In this document: one piece after another, positions 4,585-6,502 of the stretch
Layout of the letters: each line of letters opens with the position of its first letter
Position numbering within the stretch: the first letter of the stretch is position 1
Source of the DNA: Chitinophagales bacterium
GTDB taxonomy: Bacteria > Bacteroidota > Bacteroidia > Chitinophagales > JADIYW01
Assembly (NCBI GenBank): GCA_020636535.1
Contig: JACJXT010000003.1
Span: forward strand, 1-6,502
DNA: 6,502 bases
Reading direction: 5' to 3'
The notes under the pieces: generated by a model
Seen by the model: the letters and a program-made list of their open reading frames with translations, nothing else
Database searches by the model: none
What the model was told of the DNA's origin: nothing
Program-made: the position numbers and the translations under genes

Positions 4585-5631
4585 CTCTATTGTTTTGCTT
4601 CTTTGAACTTTTTCAGATTCAGTTCTAATAAATTTTGGAAGGAAAAATATAGTTTTGGGTCGTTCATATTTTTCTAAATATTGTTCCAAATATTGTTCTA
4701 AATGATGAAGTTTTTCGCTAGTATATTTTTCATCTTCAATCAATAGACAAAGTTTCTCTCCAAGTGTATCATCTGGTAAACCTGCAATAAAATAAGCAGT
4801 TTTGATATAATCGGATAGTTTAGTTTCAATCGTTTCTGGAAATAATTTTATACCACCACTATTGATTATATTATCCAATCTTCCTTTCCAAATAAAAGTA
4901 GTTTCGTTTATCAAATCGACAATATCATTAGTATAAATTTTTTCAGTTAAAAAGGGAACTTCTAATTGTAAACACTGCCGATTGTCTATGCTACAAAGCA
5001 CACCTGGAAGAGCTTGATAAGCCAAGGATGGTTTTGACCCATTAATTTTTCTTAATGCTACATGACTTAGAGTTTCTGTCATACCATAACCATGATAAAT
5101 TTCAGCAGATAAAGTTTGGCAAGCTTGTTCTAATTCAGCACTAACAGGACCACCACCTAATAAAATTGTTTTGATATTTGAGGTCTGTTTTGTGCCTTTT
5201 AATTGCATAGGTGTGAGCGGTACAAAATCTATTATAGTATTGGCTATAAAATGATTTAAAGGTTGGCTATTTGGTTCAATACATATTAAATTCAATTGAC
5301 TATATAAAGCACGAACCAACATCATTTTACCAGCGATGTAATTCATTGGTAAGCACAATAAAGCAGTTTGATTTTCTTTGAAATTAAAAAAATGGGCTGT
5401 TGCTTTTGCACTTTGCAACATTTGTTGTTTGGAGACAGTAATTGTTTTGGGTAAGCTTGTAGAACCGCTAGTTTGAACTTCTATTGTTGTTTTTGGAGAA
5501 AACCATTCAACCATAAAATCGCCAATTTTATTAATATTTTCGATATTACTTTTCTTGCAAAATTCTATAATTTCTTCATCTACTAAGCGATGCCCATTTA
5601 TTGTCAATTGCTTGTATTCTAAATGATTCAT
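4567..5631 (-). CDS. menE: o-Succinylbenzoate-CoA ligase MenE
   Basis: MenE activates o-succinylbenzoate with ATP and joins it to CoA in the menaquinone pathway. The 354-residue product is an acyl-adenylate-forming enzyme: phosphate-binding VQTSGSTSLPK (52-62), LPMNYIAGKMML (94-105), HGYGMTET (180-187), GRLDNIINSGG (250-260) with the adenosine-ribose-binding D253, LPDDTLGEK (285-293), and the C-terminal catalytic lysine K341 in TESEKVQR, where the usual glycine before the lysine is Glu. It is shorter than E. coli MenE (about 450), as Bacteroidota forms tend to be. I choose ATG 5631 because it overlaps the menC stop as ATGA, a typical coupling arrangement; an in-frame ATG at 5652 would add seven residues. 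A 12-bp triplication encodes LEQYLEQYLEKY at 311-322. Its directly preceding gene makes its substrate, which fixes the assignment. Confidence 0.93.
   Translation of the reverse strand: MNHLEYKQLTINGHRLVDEEIIEFCKKSNIENINKIGDFMVEWFSPKTTIEVQTSGSTSLPKTITVSKQQMLQSAKATAHFFNFKENQTALLCLPMNYIAGKMMLVRALYSQLNLICIEPNSQPLNHFIANTIIDFVPLTPMQLKGTKQTSNIKTILLGGGPVSAELEQACQTLSAEIYHGYGMTETLSHVALRKINGSKPSLAYQALPGVLCSIDNRQCLQLEVPFLTEKIYTNDIVDLINETTFIWKGRLDNIINSGGIKLFPETIETKLSDYIKTAYFIAGLPDDTLGEKLCLLIEDEKYTSEKLHHLEQYLEQYLEKYERPKTIFFLPKFIRTESEKVQRSKTIELLNSI
4672..4707. repeat. 12-bp tandem repeat, three units, inside menE
   Basis: TTCTAAATATTG, TTCCAAATATTG and TTCTAAATGATG follow each other without gaps. On the minus strand they encode HHLEQYLEQYLE, continuing into KYE. 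Unit length is a multiple of three, so copy changes would keep the frame. They fall in the C-terminal subdomain, between the segment after LPDDTLGEK and the catalytic lysine. Confidence 0.85.
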
Positions 5632-6502
5632 ATTAGTGCAGATAAATCCCATTTTTGGTTTTTATGGTAATGTAATCCATTGGCATCAATACTATAAGGA
5701 GCTGGGAAATTATTCGTAAATAATTGTCCAGTTCCTAATCCTTGAGCGTAATCCGAGCATTTTAAAGCTGTGTATTGTGCGATGGCATTAAGCCCAATAT
5801 TACTTTCTAAAGCGGAAGTGATAACCCAAGTACCACCATTGTTTTCAATTAATTTTTTCCATTCATCGGCAGCATAAAATCCGCCAATAAGTGCATGTTT
5901 TAAAATTAAAATTTGTGGTTGAATCGTGTCAATTAATGCCTTTCTTTTACTTGAATTTTGTATTCCGATAAGTTCTTCATCTAATGCAATTTTTATAGGT
6001 GAATTATTGCATAAAGCAGCCATATCTTGCCATTGCCCAGTATTGATAGGTTGTTCAATATAACTAATTCCAAAATCGGACAGTTGTTTTATTTTTTCTT
6101 TAGCTTCTTGGTAGATAAATGCACCATTTGCATCTAATCGAATTTCTACTTCATCAACCGAAAATTGTTTTCTGATGTATTGTAATAATTCTAGTTCTGT
6201 ATCAAAATCGATAGCTCCAATTTTTAATTTGATAGATTTATAATTTGCATCTAATTTTAATTTTATTTGTTGCAACATACTTTCTTTGCTACCCATCCAA
6301 ATCAATCCATTTGTTGGAATTGTGAAGCCATTTTCATTGATTGCTTCTGGAAATATGATTCTGTTGCCGCCATTTCCCCAATCTTTTAAAAGCATTTCAA
6401 TACCGAAAAATATAGAAGGCCATTCGGTTAGTTCTTGCAATACCGCTTCCATTTCATCAGGTAAGCGACTGCAAATTTCTGCTAGTTTTGCTTCATAATT
6501 TG
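5628..6502 (-). CDS. menC: o-Succinylbenzoate synthase MenC (5' end outside window)
   Basis: MenC dehydrates SHCHC (2-succinyl-6-hydroxy-2,4-cyclohexadiene-1-carboxylate) to o-succinylbenzoate in menaquinone synthesis. It belongs to the enolase superfamily. The frame continues past the first visible ATG (6452) to the window edge without a stop (NYEAKLAEICSRLPDE precedes it), so the gene is partial: 290 residues here of roughly 340-350. In fragment numbering, the catalytic KxK is K91/K93 (SIKLKIG), the three metal ligands are D123 (RLDANGAF), E149 (YIEQPI) and D174 (IALDEE), and the second catalytic lysine is K201 (ILILKHALIGG). SALESNIGLNAIAQ follows at 229-242, as in the family. The stop TGA overlaps the menE ATG (ATGA), so the two are translated from one message. 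The full catalytic set is intact. The promoter lies outside the window. Confidence 0.94.
   Translation of the reverse strand, partial: NYEAKLAEICSRLPDEMEAVLQELTEWPSIFFGIEMLLKDWGNGGNRIIFPEAINENGFTIPTNGLIWMGSKESMLQQIKLKLDANYKSIKLKIGAIDFDTELELLQYIRKQFSVDEVEIRLDANGAFIYQEAKEKIKQLSDFGISYIEQPINTGQWQDMAALCNNSPIKIALDEELIGIQNSSKRKALIDTIQPQILILKHALIGGFYAADEWKKLIENNGGTWVITSALESNIGLNAIAQYTALKCSDYAQGLGTGQLFTNNFPAPYSIDANGLHYHKNQKWDLSALI

Noticed and set aside
4573..4592. Bidirectional terminator at the truB/menE junction
   Set aside because: Two overlapping 6-bp palindromes are present, but their loops are only 1-2 nt and they are AT-rich with no solid T-run on either strand, so a functional terminator is not supported.
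5632..5652. ATG at 5652 as the menE start
   Set aside because: The ATG at 5631 overlaps the menC stop as ATGA, a common coupling layout, and the seven extra residues simply read menC's last codons in another frame.
6286..6498. 70-residue plus-strand reading frame at the right edge
   Set aside because: It is antisense to menC, whose frame is open to the window edge and carries intact family motifs downstream.

Overview
The window looks like chromosomal DNA from a low-GC member of the Bacteroidota. Four things point that way: TAnnTTTG promoter boxes in front of genes, absence of Shine-Dalgarno sequences, a secreted multi-domain protein of the type exported by the type IX secretion system, and a DUF6922-like/AbiEii pair. 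The species cannot be named from this sequence.

Left end (1-1074, minus strand): the N-terminal 358 residues of a large secreted protein. It has a signal peptide, a beta-rich N-terminal domain, an InlB/Listeria-Bacteroides repeat, a BIG2-like immunoglobulin domain and the beginning of a further MBG/YDG-type repeat. The gene runs off the window.

Middle (1075-2754): an accessory, repeat-built region. From 1253 to 1840, and again from 2551 to 2702, it is a mosaic of a few AT-rich repeat modules found in two to four copies each. Between the blocks sits a two-gene, toxin-antitoxin-like cassette: an intact DUF6922-like protein and an AbiEii-type nucleotidyltransferase that breaks off after about half its length. 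The break coincides with a 139-bp element (2409-2547) bounded by two inverted palindromes, resembling a REPIN or MITE. A 42-bp exact direct repeat flanks the cassette.

Right side (2755-6502): ordinary core genes with no repeats between them. A class V cysteine desulfurase (IscS/NifS type) is followed after 18 bp by truB (tRNA pseudouridine-55 synthase). Both begin with TTG, and both can act in tRNA modification. Converging on them is a menaquinone operon read from right to left: menC (o-succinylbenzoate synthase, 5' end outside the window), coupled through an ATGA overlap to menE (o-succinylbenzoate-CoA ligase). These are consecutive steps of the classical menaquinone pathway. The 3' ends of truB and menE overlap by 18 bp.

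The core genes look routine. The part worth a second look is the repeat mosaic with its broken nucleotidyltransferase cassette. I found no CRISPR array, tRNA, rRNA, transposase or riboswitch.
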